From assembly GCF_014066305.1 (NCBI RefSeq), contig NW_023501061.1, positions 1-64,000 of the forward strand: a stretch of 64,000 nucleotides of DNA. Direction: 5' to 3'. Shown piece by piece: positions 22,306-34,753 of this stretch. Position numbers and translations under genes: made by a program. The stretch comes from Letharia columbiana (Eukaryota > Ascomycota > Lecanoromycetes > Lecanorales > Parmeliaceae). Each line of letters begins with the position of its first letter. Position 1 is the stretch's first letter. Below the pieces are notes generated by a model that was not told the origin of the DNA, did no database searches, and saw only the letters and a program-made list of their open reading frames with translations.

Positions 22306-24486
22306 TTAATATATATAATAGAATAAGATAGAGTTAAGTTAAAAAATCTTAAATTTATATATATAGCTAATTATAAATTTAGAATTACTACGCTTTTTAA
22401 TTAGATATCGCGAGTAAATAAATTAATATTTATAATTATTAAAATCTCTTTTTCTATTTTTAATTCTTTAATAACTTTACTATTTTCTATTAAAAATTTT
22501 TAATTTTTTTTAAATTATAGAGAATAATTTACGCGTTTTAATAATTTAAGAACTTAAGAATTAATCTTATAATTATTTAAAGATAAGAAATTTAAATATC
22601 TCTTATTAAAGTTCACTCGATAGCTTTAATTTAAAAAAATAGATATATATTATTTAAATTTAATTATTTATATTAATTTCTTTTCTATTAATAATTTTTT
22701 TAATTATAGAGTATAATTTACTTATTTTAATAATTAAAGAATCTTAAAATTTAATCTTATAATTATTTAAAAATAAAGAATTTAAATATCGCTTATTAAA
22801 GTTCGCTTATTAAATTTACTTTATAATCTTAATTTAGAAAAAAATATTATAAATTTAATTTATAAATTTAAACTCGTATATTAATATATATAAAAGAATA
22901 AGATAGAATATAATTAAATTTTTTAATTTTATATATATAGTTAAATATAAATTTAAGATTATTACGCTTTTTAGCTATACTATTTAAGTTAGCTCGCTAG
23001 CTCTCTTATATTCTCTTATTAAAAAATTTAATATATATTATTTAAATTTAAAATAACTTTTTTATTTTCTATTAAAAAAATTCGATTTTTTAAATAATAA
23101 AGAATAATTTATATAATTTAATAATTTATATAATTTAATAATTTAAAAGTTTAAAATTTAATTTTATAATTATTAAATAATAAGAAATTCAAATATCGCT
23201 TATAAACGTTCGCTCGATAGCTTTAATTAAAAAATAAGTAATTATTATCTAAATTTAAAATAACTTTTTTATTTTCTATTAAAAAGTTTTAATTTTTTTT
23301 TAAATTATTAGTATATATAAAAGAATAAGATAGAGCTAAGCTTAAAAATCTTAAATTCTTATATATAGTTAATTATAAATTTAGAGTTACTACGCTCTTT
23401 AATTAGATTAACTAAGTTATCGCGAATAAATAAATTAATATTTATAATTATTAAAAAAATGTAGTCGAATAGCTCTAATTAAAAAATAAGTATATATTTA
23501 TTTAATTTTAGAATAACGTTTTTATTTTCTATTAAAATTTTAAGTTTTTTTTAAATTATAGAACGAAATATAGGTCTTTAGAGGAAAAAAAAATTCTTAA
23601 ATTTAGTCTTATAATTATTAAAGCGTAAGGAATTCAAATGTCGCTCATCAAAGTTCGCTCGCAATTATTAAAAAATAGATATACGTTATTAACATATATC
23701 AGATATCGATGATAAAGTTTTAAAATTAAAAAATTTAAAAATTTTTTAAAAATTTAAAATTTTTTTTTTTTGGGAAGGGGGAAAAAAAAAAAAGAAGTCT
23801 AAAATCCATTGTAGGTTTACCCGAAAAAGTCTAATAATCTTCGACGACGCTTCCCCATCGAAATAAATTTTTTATAAATTTTTTTGTAGTTTTGAAATAA
23901 ATAATCATATTCTTAAATCTATACGATAAAGACTACTAAAATATCTTAACGATATCGATAGCTAGTAGAAATAGGTGGTAAACGTATTAAATTATCATTA
24001 TGGTGATATTATAATGAAATATATATATTAGATTCTCAGCTTTCTTAATAGTCGAGTAAATCTCGAGTTTTAGACTTCTATCGACATCTAGTAATATAGA
24101 ATAACTTTTTTATTTTCTATTAAAATTTTAAGATTTTTTTTTAATTATAGAATAAAATCCGAGCTTTTAAATTAAAAAAGAATTTATAAATTTAATCTTA
24201 TAATTATTAAAGCGTAAGGCATTTAAATATCGCTTATTAAAGTTCGCTCGATAGTCGGATAGCTCTAATTAGATATATATTATTTAATTTTAGAATAACT
24301 TATTTATTTTCTATTAAAATTTTAAGATTTTTTTTTTAAAATTATAGAATAGAATATGAGCTTTTAGATAAAAAAAGAATTATTAAATTTAGTCTTATAG
24401 ATATTTAAAAGTAAAGAATTCAGATATCGCTTACTAAAGATCGCTTATTAAAATTTACTCGATAGCTCTAATTAAAAGAAAATGAT
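22306..24486 (+). repeat. Cluster of nested family A copies
   Basis: Family A starts (TATA..GAATAAGATAGA) occur at about 22312, 22878 and 23308. Additional A-type middles (CTTTTTTATTTTCTATTAAA) occur repeatedly through 24300. Ends are mostly lost. The last copy is split by the insertion at 23701-24089. No gene is present in these 2.2 kb. Confidence 0.6.
23701..24089 (+). mobile_element. Element K: candidate inverted-repeat insertion
   Basis: Family A sequence is interrupted here. The left end AGATATCGATGATAAAGTTTT and the complement of the right end, AGATGTCGATAGAAGTCTAA, match imperfectly, suggesting terminal inverted repeats. Inside, 23757-23795 is a homopolymer block of T, then GGGAAGGGGG, then A. 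No transposase motif was seen. Confidence 0.45.
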
Positions 24487-24934
24487 TATTCTTTTAAAAG
24501 TATCGTCGATAATAATAATACGTTCTAGGGATATTAGCAGCGGCGTCTTATTAATAATACTCGAGTTTATATATATCACTTTAACGTAATAACTCTAAGA
24601 GCTTAGTATCTAAGGAATTTAACTATAAACTCTTAATTATTTTTTAATAAAATATCTTTATATCTCTATTAAATATTTAAAAAGAATAAATAATTATATA
24701 ATAGACGAAGTCTTTTTATTACTCTAATAGATTACTTTATTTAATATCTCGCTATTATTATATTACTCTTTAAGACGTATATATATTATAACGCGAAAAA
24801 CTTTTTTATTAAGTCGAGATAGCTAAAAGAAATAACGATTAAGATTTAAGAATTAAGAATCTTATTAGAAGATATATTCTAAAAAATCTAAATTAAAATA
24901 TAATATAGATAATTAATATATTATATTATTATTT
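24487..24934. other. AT-rich spacer, nothing recognised
   Basis: Unique-looking degraded sequence between two family A blocks. No ORF, no repeat match within the window and no protein motif was seen in either strand. Confidence 0.4.
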
Positions 24935-25528
24935 ACGAGTAAAGGTCTATAAATTAAATTCATAATCATTTTTTTTTAATCGGGGCTGTCGAGTAAATTT
25001 TGGTGAGCGATCTTTGATAAGCGATATCTGAATTTCTTACCTTTAAATATCTATAAGACTAAATTTAGTAATTCTTTTTTTATCTAAAAGCCTATATTAT
25101 ACTCTATAGTTTAAATCAAAAAATCAAAAATTTTAATAGAAAATAAAAAAGTTATTCTAAAATTAAATAATGTACACCTATTTTTTGATTAGGGCTATCG
25201 AGCGGATTTTGGTGAGCGGACTTTGGTGAGCGATATTTGAATTCCTTGCGCTTTAATAATTATAAGACGAAATTTCAAAATTCTTAAAAATTCGGAAAGC
25301 GCAGACTGCGCTCTAAAATTAAAAATTAAAAATTTCAAAAAGTTAATAGAAAATAAAAAAGTTTTTCTATATGTTAATAATATATACCTATTTTTTTAAT
25401 AGTTGCGGACGCTAATTTGTTTACCCGCGGTATCTAACCAAAAAGCGTAGACCTAATAAATTAATAATTAACTATATATATAAATTCAAGATTTTCTAGT
25501 TTAGCTCTATCTTATTCTATTATATATA
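24935..25528 (-). repeat. Family A repeat, inverted copy
   Basis: It begins ACGAGTAAAGGTCTATAAAT and ends CTTATTCTATTATATATAC. Middle parts keep GGTGAGCGATATTTGAAT, showing moderate rather than extreme RIP. An internal duplication resembles that of copy 2. Confidence 0.65.
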
Positions 25529-26460
25529 CTAATTAATATAACGCTATTATTAAAATATAAGTACGGAGGTTACCATCGAAAGTCCTAAATATACGCTAAA
25601 ACCCTTGGCATTCTTGGCATTTCTAGCATTTTAGCAAATTTCTTGAATAGCTTTATAATCTATATACGATGTTTTATATAATTACGTATATACTAATTTA
25701 CTCGATTAGCTAAATTATAGAACCGCTTATTCCCTCCTTTATCGCTCTTTCGATACTCGTTATCGTCTCGTAAATAAATAACTTCGATAATATATCTAGA
25801 TACGCTGCTATCGCTACTATATATATAGTAATATCGTAACTATATACCCCGTATATATATAGTAATATCGCTACTATATACTTTATATATATATACTTTA
25901 TATATATAGTATTAATATCGCTACTATATAAAGTATTAATATTTAAGATATTTAAGATATTTATTAAGAATACTAAGGGTTTTAAAGCTCTAACTCTAAT
26001 ATTTAGAACTTTCGATAATAATCTCCGTAAAGGCCTATAAATTAAATTTATAAAGTTGGATTTTTCTAAGTTAAATCGAATTTTAGCCCTAGCCCTAAGT
26101 TAAATCGAACTCTAATCGCTTGCTATGCGTTTTTAATCTATATATAGATATATATATATGAAGAGAGACGCGCTAAGGTCTAATTAGAAAGATATATCGA
26201 GTATAGAGAATTAATTATTCTTATAATAAGAAGTATCGAAATATCGAAAAGAAATAAAGATAATATATTAATTAGTAGTGTGAATTTCATATTATCTTCT
26301 ATCGTAGTAAAATCTTTCGAATAATGAAATAGCTGTTAGAGTAAGATATCGAACGATTTTAATTTATTTAAATATATATTATTCGATATTTCTTCTATAG
26401 AGATCTAATTAACTATAATCGTCGTAGTAGATTCTTCTCTTATAACGTTATTATAGTAAT
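25529..26460 (+). repeat. Family B repeat, copy 3, split by element H
   Basis: The family B start ..ATAAG-TA-AAGGCC is split at TA by element H (25564-26037). It resumes at 26040 and runs through the usual landmarks to TTTCTTCTATAGAG near 26400. Confidence 0.7.
25564..26037 (+). mobile_element. Element H: MITE with long inverted repeats and TA target
   Basis: The left end CGGAGGTTACCATCGAAAGT and the complement of the right end CGGAGATTATTATCGAAAGT match with RIP-type differences. The inverted repeats extend for about 70 bp, through AAAACCCTTGGCATTCTTG against AAAACCCTTAGTATTCTTA. TA flanks both sides (25562-25563 and 26038-26039), and deleting the element restores family B. A TA duplication with TIRs is typical of Tc1/mariner-type MITEs. 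The 474-bp interior has no transposase but holds tandem palindromic TATCGCTACTATATA units (about 25823-25935). Confidence 0.85.
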
Positions 26461-26680
26461 ATACTATATTAATATAATAGAGATAATAGATTAAGTTATA
26501 ATAATATTCTCCGCTTACTAAGTAATAATTTAATATAAAATTATAGAGAGTATATAATATAGAATCTTAAAGAGTTAAGTTATATTCTTAACGATAATAA
26601 TCTTATTATCGCTTAATTTCTCCATAGTATTCTCCGTAATATTCTTCGTAATATTCTTCGCATTTATCTATTATACTTTA
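26461..26680 (-). repeat. Family C fragment after family B
   Basis: Family B passes directly into family C (TTAAGTTATAATAATATTCTCC, CGCTTAATTTCTCC), as it does in the least-mutated copy at 50700-51480. B and C thus belong to one larger unit. Confidence 0.6.
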
Positions 26681-27092
26681 GAGGGCCCACCTATATATAA
26701 GGCGAAAAGTAAATAATTTATATAAGGAAGGTTAGTTAAGCACATCTGTTGGGAATCTATTTAAAATCTATTAGACTTCTTAAGTCGCTTTCGAAGTCTA
26801 TTAGTATTATATTTTATATAATAATATCTCTAATTAAATAGTATATTAATATAACGTTAAATAGAATATATTATTAAGATATAATTTTAAAAGATATATT
26901 ATTAAATATTATTATACTATCTTTATATATATCTCTATTAATATATAATATAGAATAGAGAATATATAATAAATTAATCGAGGCTAAGCGAGTAGTAATC
27001 TATAATAATAGATTTTATTTTCGAGTCTAGGGTAATTAGTTAAAAGAAAAGATAAGAGTTATAGCTAGCTTTATATATCTTTTTTAATCTAA
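26681..27092. other. Degraded spacer, nothing recognised
   Basis: A short GC-retaining start (GAGGGCCCACC, GCACATCTGTTGGGAAT) is followed by AT-rich sequence. A small inverted repeat, AGACTTCTTAAGTCGCTTT, lies near 26788. No ORF or family match. Confidence 0.35.
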
Positions 27093-27640
27093 CATCTGCA
27101 AATCTGAAAGTTCCTGCAAAATTTGAAATTGCTGATCGCGCGTTTGTCGCGGAAATTACAAAATCCGTCGGATTAGTAAATCTAATTAGAATTTATCTAA
27201 ATTCCGTCGGTTCAGTAACTGTTTTAATCTTTTCTATTAGTTCTATTAGTTTAGTAGTAATACGTATAAAAAAGAAAGTTTTAATAATCGACGTTGTGAT
27301 GGTAGGTTCTACAATAATGAGTATTAACGCTAATTTAAATTTAGCTACGGAATTAAATGATTTAATAAAATTAGTTATATGGGTGATGCTCTAATATAGC
27401 GTATAATAATACGTATATTAATGATGATATATATTAATATTATATATATATAGAATATACTTACTTAGGTGTATTAGAGTATATTACGAAAATTTTTTAA
27501 GTTGCTAAAATTTTTTAAAGTTGCTAAACTAATAGAACTGGCGAGAGTTGTATAGACAAGTCTACTTAATGACTAAATCGTACTAAATCGTGCTTATATA
27601 TGGACTCGCGGAAATTATGGAAAGGAACTTTTAGTTTATA
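27093..27640 (+). mobile_element. Element E copy 2 (less mutated)
   Basis: It begins CATCTGCAAATCTGAAAGTT and keeps ATCGCGCGTTTGTCGCGG. The right end (AGGAACTTTTAGTTTATAG) is degenerate. It is collinear with copies 1 and 3, with no coding motif. Confidence 0.65.
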
Positions 27641-30600
27641 GTGAAGTTATAAGATAATAATAAGACTTAGAAGATTATATAGATAGATTATAGAGATAAA
27701 GATAAAAGTAAATACTATATATATTCTATTTATCTATTTTATCTTATATTATAATTAATTATTAAAAATCTATTAATATTATATTATTCTTTCGTCTAGT
27801 TACTATAGTATACTAATATATTATTAAACTAATATTCTAGTTAGAGTTAATATTAGAAGATTATAAAAGCGAGTCTTTTATTTAAAGCTATAGTATTTAT
27901 TTTATAAAGATAAAGTAGATAAAGATATAGATAATATTTTTAGAATATTTAAATTTAAAGATAAGACTTAAGTAAGTATAATAGATAAGATTAATAGATA
28001 AGATTAATAGATATTAGATATAATTCTATAGTTATAATAGCGAGATAGAATATATTACTACTATAAAGAATCTTCTTACTACTTAAATATATTATATTAA
28101 CTAGCGCGATATTAAATAAGTATTTTTTATAATCCCGTAGTAGCTAGAATATATCTAATAGTCTTACTCTAAGAATATCTAATAATTATATATTTTACTA
28201 TATTAATTAGTTTATAATAAATATAATTCTATAATATAATATTAGATAATAAAAGAGAATTAATTAATTCGTAAAACACTCTTCGAAAGTAACTCTTTCT
28301 TCGAATTAATATCTTAATTCTATATATATTATAAGTTTACTTTACTAAGTAAATATCGTAAAACTAAATTATCTAAAATATATCTAGATATATATCTTAA
28401 GAAATATCTATTTTATAAAGTAAATATTATATATTATAAATATCGTAATATTATATCTTTATTAAAAATCTAATACTCTTCTAATTTAATAAAATAATAA
28501 AATATAATAGAGTATAATATTTTTATAGAATTATAGTAAGAAAGTAGATAAAGTTATATAGAAGATAAGAGAAATAGAGATTATATATTTTTTAGATTAA
28601 GATAGAGTTTATAGCGTAAGTAGATATATTTATTTCGAAGGCGAAGTCTCTAGAAATAGATAATTAGTATCTTTATTCGATTCGATTAGATTAGTAAATT
28701 TATATTTAATATAACGCTTCTTCGATTTAATATATATAAAGTCTTTAATATTAATATAATACTTTTTAAACTTCGCTATAATAAGGATTTACGCTAAAAG
28801 AGAGTTTCGACTATACTTAGAATTATATAAAATTTATAGATCTACTACTTAATTCGTATAGAGCTTAACTCTTATAGCGAAGTTAATTTATATATTTTAA
28901 GATATATTAAAAATAGATATATAGCGGAGAAGCGAAGAATAGAATAAAAGAATTTATTTTTAAAGTAGAAATAAAGTATTAGCTTTATATTAGACTTCGT
29001 AATATTAATATATCTATTTATAAAGTTAAAGATCTAACTAAATATACTAGAAGAATACTTAAAAGCGAAAAATTTAATAAGTAATATATATTCGAAGATA
29101 CTTTCGAGAGTATAACTCTTATTATTTTTAATATAATCTTAAATCTTAATTTATAAGTTATTAATATAGATATTATAATAAGTATAAAGCTAAGAATTAT
29201 ATCTATATATTCTAAATAATATAAATTTTCTAATTACTTTTATTTTAATTAATTCTATTATTACTCTTTTTTTATTCTTAGCTCTATCTCGTAATCTTAT
29301 CTCTTTATATAGTCTTAATAATAAAAATATAAAGAATTATTCTAAATTTTACTAGATATATAAATTAATAATAAATTCTAAGTTTATCGAAAGTTATATA
29401 TATATTAGCGGAGATATTATTAACTCTATTTAATACTTTTTTAGAAGAATCTTTAAAGATATTTAATTTTTTAAATTTAAAAATAAATGCTAAAGATTAG
29501 ATAGTAGAGCTATCTTTTAATAAAGCGATCTCTACCTTAAACTTATTAAGCTTATTATCCCTTTCTTTATTTAATAATATATTATAACTCTAGATATTTA
29601 GAATTAATCTTTATTAATAATATAATTAAATTAAGTAATTTATAGTAAAATTTCGAAGTATATATTTAAAGCTATTATTATTATTCTTATTTTTAGAATC
29701 TATCTTCTATTAGCGAGATAGCGAAGATATATAATAATTCTTTTATAAAATTAAATATCTATTCTTTTAATCTAAAGTCTAAATTCTCTACTTCTTTATA
29801 TTAATTTTAGATATATTCTTTTAACGCCTCTTATTAAAGATTAATTTAGAGAAAATAAAATTTAATTAAAATTAAGATTAGATAAGATTCTTTCTTATTA
29901 TATTTCTTATTAATATATTTAAAATTATAGATATATTAAGATAGAGATAGTAAAAGATTTTATATATTAGATTTTAAATATATAAATAAGTAATATAAGC
30001 TCTATCTAAAGAATAGAGATAATAAATTAAAAAGTTAGAGAGATAAGAAAACTCGAATATTCTCTATTTACTTTTAATTTAATAGATTTAAATATAAATA
30101 TATAATTAACTTTTTTCTTATATCTAATAGCGTTAATATTTTTCTATCTATTGTAGTTATATTATTAATATTATTATTATATAATATCTAGATTATTCTT
30201 CTATTTCAGCGTTATCTAATACTTTTATATAAGTTATTAATTATATCTTATTAGCTCTCTAATATTTTATTATCTCTTTATTAAAAATACTATCTTTTAT
30301 TATCTAATATATATTTAAAGAAAATAAAATCTAATATATTTAAAGAGTAGAGGAGCGTTTATATTAGTAATCTATATATAATTATTATATATAAACTTTA
30401 AAAACTTATCTTTTAAATAGAATTATAAAAATCTAATTATCTCTATTATCTATTATTCTAGACTTATTATTAAAAGAGATATTAGATATATAGAATATAA
30501 TTATAAAAGATTAATAATAAGTAAAATAGTTATAAAAATAATTAGATATTATAAATTTCTATAATTATAAAATAAAATATAAATATCTTTAGATTCTAGA

Positions 30601-33211
30601 AATTAAGATATAAAATTACACTTTCTCTATTTTCTTTAATATTATAATAATATTAGATATAGATTAATAATATTATAATAATATCTATTTATAATATATA
30701 TTTAATATTCTAATTTATAGCCTAGCTACTTATAGGCTTTTTTTAATATTTCTTAAAATATCTTCGAAATCTTCTATCTCGCTTTATCTCTCTTAATCTT
30801 CTTCGCTATCTTAAGCCTTCTCGATATTCTATATAACTTTTCTAATAATTTTAATAATACTACTTATTTAAGCTTCGCTTCTATAATTATAATTCTTTAT
30901 CTTAAAAATTTATTATTATTATATATATAAATATAAGTTTCTAGAGAGTATAAACTTAATCTATAATATTAAATAAGAATCTATAATTTTAATTATATTA
31001 TTCTACTTTAAAATTTAAATTCGACGCTATTAAGTAATAATAATTAAATAATTTTAAATAAGAGAATAAGAGTAAAGAATAGAAATATAATAATAATATA
31101 TTTAATAAATTTAATAAGTTTATAGAGTCTAATAAGTTTATAGAGTCTATAAAATCTATAAAGATTATATCGTAAGATAAGATATTTATACTACTTAAGA
31201 TTATTATTAATAGTAATTTTAATATAAAATTTTTAATATTAATACGTACGTTTTTACTAATTTTTAAGAACGCTATCTTTATTATTAATAATTTATTTAA
31301 ATATATAGAGAATATAAAAGTAGAAGATTTTATATATAAAGCTCTAGTTAATAATCTTAATTCTTTATTTTTAGAGATCTCTATTAGCACGTTATCTAGT
31401 CTCTTCTTATCTCTTAAATCTTCTTAATAAGAATTTTTAAATACTTTTAATAAGCTAGTTTAGAATAAGTTTATTATATCTTTTAATAAAAGTATATTAT
31501 TATCTTTATATCGTTCTTTAATAATAAATCTATTAAAAGAAGTATTATATAAGCGAGCTAGTTAAAAAATAAAGATATTTCTAATAATATTAAGTTTATA
31601 ATATAAGATATCTAATATTACTTAATAAAATTATTAAAGTTTATTAGAGATATTTAATCTCCTCGAGAATTTATAAACGCTTAAAGATCTTCTTTACTCT
31701 ATTATAATTTTTAAGAAATATATTAATATATAATTATTATTAATATAATTATAATATTAGAAGATAAATATAATATAGAAGTAGCTTCTAATATAAAGTA
31801 AGTAGAAGAAAATTCGAGTTATAAAGAGTATAATATATTTCTTCGATTCTATTAAGCTATTTAAGATCGTGCTTTTATTAATTAAATTTCGCGCTAAGAT
31901 TTATATGAGAATAATATATTTCGTTAATTAACTCTTTAAGCTCTATTACTCTTTAATATAGACTTCTTCTATTAAATCTTACTTAAGAGAATATATATTC
32001 TATTTTAATTAAACTTTAATCTTCCCCTCTAATATCATCTACTATTATTATAAGAAAGAGAATTATTTCTATTAAAATAGTTATAAATATTATATAATTT
32101 ATATCGCTGCGATTAATAGAGATAAAATAATTATTAAGAAAATAATTAATTAAATTAGAATTCTTATAAATCCGCTTTATATTATAAGCGCTTTTAAATT
32201 AAAAGAATTAGATTTTTCGATATTAATATACTTAATAGCTAAAGAACTATTTCTTTTAAAATAAAAAACTCTTTATTTAAGTTAAGAATAAGTTTATATT
32301 AGAGAAGTTAATATATATTTTAATTATCGCTATAAAAGGTTAGATATTAAACTAAGTAGAAATATATTAATATATTAATTAAGATTTATAATATATTAAA
32401 TCTTCGAGCTTAATAATAAAAGTACTCGTTTATTATAGCTCTTTATATTTATTTATAAAGTATTAAAGCTAAATATATATAGATATATATATCTAGCTAG
32501 CTTTATTATATCTCTATATCTTTTAATTTCTCTTCTTATCTTTATTAATATATTTAATTTATATCGAAATATATATTAATCTTTAATAGAGGTTTATATT
32601 ATAATCGCTAGTCTAAGTTAATAAAAGAGAAAATAAAGAGTTAATATATTACTTTTAATACTTAATTTATATATTAACGACTTCGAAGATATAATTAAGA
32701 TTTTAGAATTTAGATTAATAGTTTTAAATTATAATATTAGAATTAACCTTAATAGCGTAAATATATTTATATACGTCTATACTATAGTTTTTATAGAAGA
32801 TATAAAATAGTAATAAAAGAATTCTAGCTTTATATCTTCGATTATTAATAGAGAATATTCGAAATATCTAATTATAAAGAAGTAAAAAGTAAATTTAACT
32901 TTTAATATTATACTTAATACTCGCTATTATTATTGAATTTTATATAAGCGAATTAAAGGCGACGCGTTTATAAATAATATTAAATTCTTTTAAAGTATAG
33001 AAATAAGATTTAAGTAAACTTCGCTAATTATTATCGCGTTATCTTTAAATATTATATATAATCGATCTAGAGATATAATATATTTAAAATATATTAAGAT
33101 TATTAAATAAGCGTAATATATATTATTCGCTATTATATTTATTAACGTTAATATTAATATCTATTATATCGAGCTTTAATACTTTCTTTTTTTATCTAAC
33201 TAAGATTAATT
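27641..33211. repeat. RIP-degraded transposon-like sequence, class unresolved
   Basis: A 5.5-kb AT-rich block. Reading through RIP stops, both strands give stretches that look like former protein. One is the plus strand near 28900-29150 (..KVKDLTKYTRRILKS..). Others are the minus strand near 30700-31390 and 32500-33100. I could not find an RT, integrase or transposase motif, LTRs or TIRs. It may be more than one element. No functional gene is supported. Confidence 0.4.
30998..31390 (-). pseudogene. 130-codon open frame in degraded block, likely N-terminus of a transposon protein
   Basis: It is one of the longer uninterrupted frames in the window, starting MLIEISKNKELRLLTRA. It is very rich in Ile, Leu, Asn and Ser, in line with an ancestral Pro/Ser/Thr-rich segment after C-to-T change. 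Downstream in the same strand, after stops, a Lys/Glu-rich stretch (DSEED.ERDKARQKISRI) suggests a coiled coil. A gag-like N-terminus is possible, but nothing diagnostic is present and it may be chance. Confidence 0.3.
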
Positions 33212-33399
33212 ATAATTATTATAATATTAGCCCCTTCGGCTATCGCATATATGTCGCGTATTACTAGAGCTAGTAATTACTAGCCATTATTAGCCATCTA
33301 TTTTATATATATAAATATTTATATATCTTATAAATTAATAATTAGTCTTTTAATTATAATTATTTAATTTCTAATATATCTAGTATTCTACTTTTAATA

Positions 33400-33412
33400 G
33401 GTTATAAGCCCG
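33400..33412 (+). other. Probable primer-binding site (half-tRNA-iMet type)
   Basis: GGTTATAAGCCCG abuts the left LTR. With one G-to-A RIP change reversed it is complementary to GGGCTCATAACC of the tRNA-iMet anticodon arm. The same motif, in complement, abuts LTRs in the second F array (47795-47806 and 48667-48678). Confidence 0.65.
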
Positions 33413-33506
33413 AAAGCGAATAAGATAGTATCGAATATTCTTACACTTTCTAATATGAATATTAAACTAAGTCTTCGATGATTATTTATAAATAGATATA
33501 CCTCAT

Positions 33507-33560
33507 AGCGACAGTCTATTTTTTTGACTCGTATCTACCGACGAGAGGGCTGTCGCTATT
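33507..33560 (+). repeat. Hairpin in element F interior
   Basis: ATAGCGACAG at 33507 pairs perfectly with CTGTCGCTAT ending near 33560. An inner pair, GACTCGT/ACGAGAG, lies inside it. The hairpin is conserved in both interiors of the second F array. Confidence 0.75.
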
Positions 33561-33574
33561 TAATCCCTATACAA

Positions 33575-33855
33575 AAAATATCGAATTAAAATCCTTATTT
33601 CATCCGAGGTCCCGAAACAATACGGATAAAAAACCCTCATACCATACGAGGACCCGAATTAATCAAAAACCCTTATATCATTTCGAGGTCTCGAAACAAT
33701 ACGGGCAAACCAACAAAACCTTTAGATTATTCCGAGATCTCGAAATAATACGGGCAAAACATCAAAAACCCTTAGATTATTTCGAGGTCTCGAAGTAATA
33801 CAGGCAAAATATCAAAAAACCCTTATATTATTCCGAGGTCCCGAAACGGGTATTC
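33575..33855 (+). repeat. Minisatellite of about 50 bp in element F
   Basis: About five to six imperfect units carry TTTCGAGGTCTCGAAAYAATACGGGCAAA and AAAACCCTTATATTAT. The same array occurs in complement at about 47400-47620 and 48180-48490 within the inverted F copies. Confidence 0.8.
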
Positions 33856-34208
33856 AAAAGCCCCGGCACTCTTTCTATTTTCCTTATCGAGGTTTTTTAT
33901 AGGTTTAATGAGATCGGGTAAATAATTAATTCCAAATACAAAGCGTGGATTTGGAAATTAATATATATGAGATATAATGTGCTAGGGTTTAGGAAATCAG
34001 CTTCTAGAGCTATCGAGGAGTATTATAATATTAGCCCCTTCGATTATTATATATATATCGCGTATTATTAGAGCTAGTAATTACTAGTTACTATTAATTA
34101 CCTATTTTATATATATAAATATCCGTATATTCCATAAATTAATAATTAGTCTTTTAGTTATAATTATTCTTTTTCTAACATATCTAATATTCTACTTTCA
34201 ATAATAAT

Positions 34209-34394
34209 TACTTAAATATTATCTCGCTAATTATTAAATATAAAAATATAATAAACTTTTAATTATTACGTTTTTACTTCTATAAACCTAGCTATAATCT
34301 AAATAAATTAATTCTATATATTTAAAAGTTATAAAAATAATAATATCTTTAACGTTAAATCTTAATAGCGTTAATTTAATTATTATATACTACG
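34209..34394. other. AT-rich spacer between elements F and G
   Basis: 186 bp of degraded sequence with nothing recognised, ending at the CTATT target duplication of element G. Confidence 0.5.
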
Positions 34395-34399
34395 CTATT

Positions 34400-34569
34400 T
34401 ATTATAATAGTATAAGATCCTTAGAAATCTCATTTCTAAGAAAGACGTTTCTTGAGTGGTAATAAAGATGATTCTTCTTCTATGAAATCTAGTTACCTAA
34501 ATATATCTTAATATTAAACTATACTAAGCTATTAGTTACTAGCTCCTATTATAAGTATAATCTATAATA
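34400..34569 (-). repeat. Left (3') LTR of element G
   Basis: This 170-bp block contains AGTATAAGATCCTTAGAAAT and AAAGACGTTTCTTGAGTGGT, and ends CTATAATA. It is more RIPed at its right end than the partner LTR, which ends CATAACA. Confidence 0.88.
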
Positions 34570-34753
34570 TATACCGATAAGAAAAAGAAAGGTAGCGCCC
34601 TCGCTATAAGCAAAGAAACTCATTTTTTTAAGTAAGTTAGATAAGAATTATAAGCAGAGAAAGTCGTTTCTTCTAGCAAAGCACGGACTTCTTTCCTTCC
34701 TATAGCAAGATCCTACTTCCATAGAAGAAACCTGTTTCCCGTAAGAAATTTCA

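Larger units (their letters stand above)
33217..34203 (+). mobile_element. Element F copy 1: 987-bp TRIM-like LTR element
   Basis: Two 183-bp LTRs (33217-33399, 34021-34203) start TATTATAATATTAGCC and end TTTAATA/TTCAATA. The target duplication ATAAT is perfect (33212-33216, 34204-34208). Directly after the left LTR, GGTTATAAGCCCG matches, apart from one RIP change, the complement of the initiator-tRNA-Met anticodon arm. This is the half-tRNA priming style known from copia-type elements. The 621-bp interior carries a hairpin, a minisatellite and a GAGGAG purine run before the right LTR. No coding region is seen, so it depended on proteins in trans. Confidence 0.85.

Noticed and set aside
33575..33855. 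CRISPR-like appearance of the 50-bp repeats in element F
   Set aside because: The repeats are contiguous imperfect tandem units without unique spacers, inside a eukaryotic LTR element.
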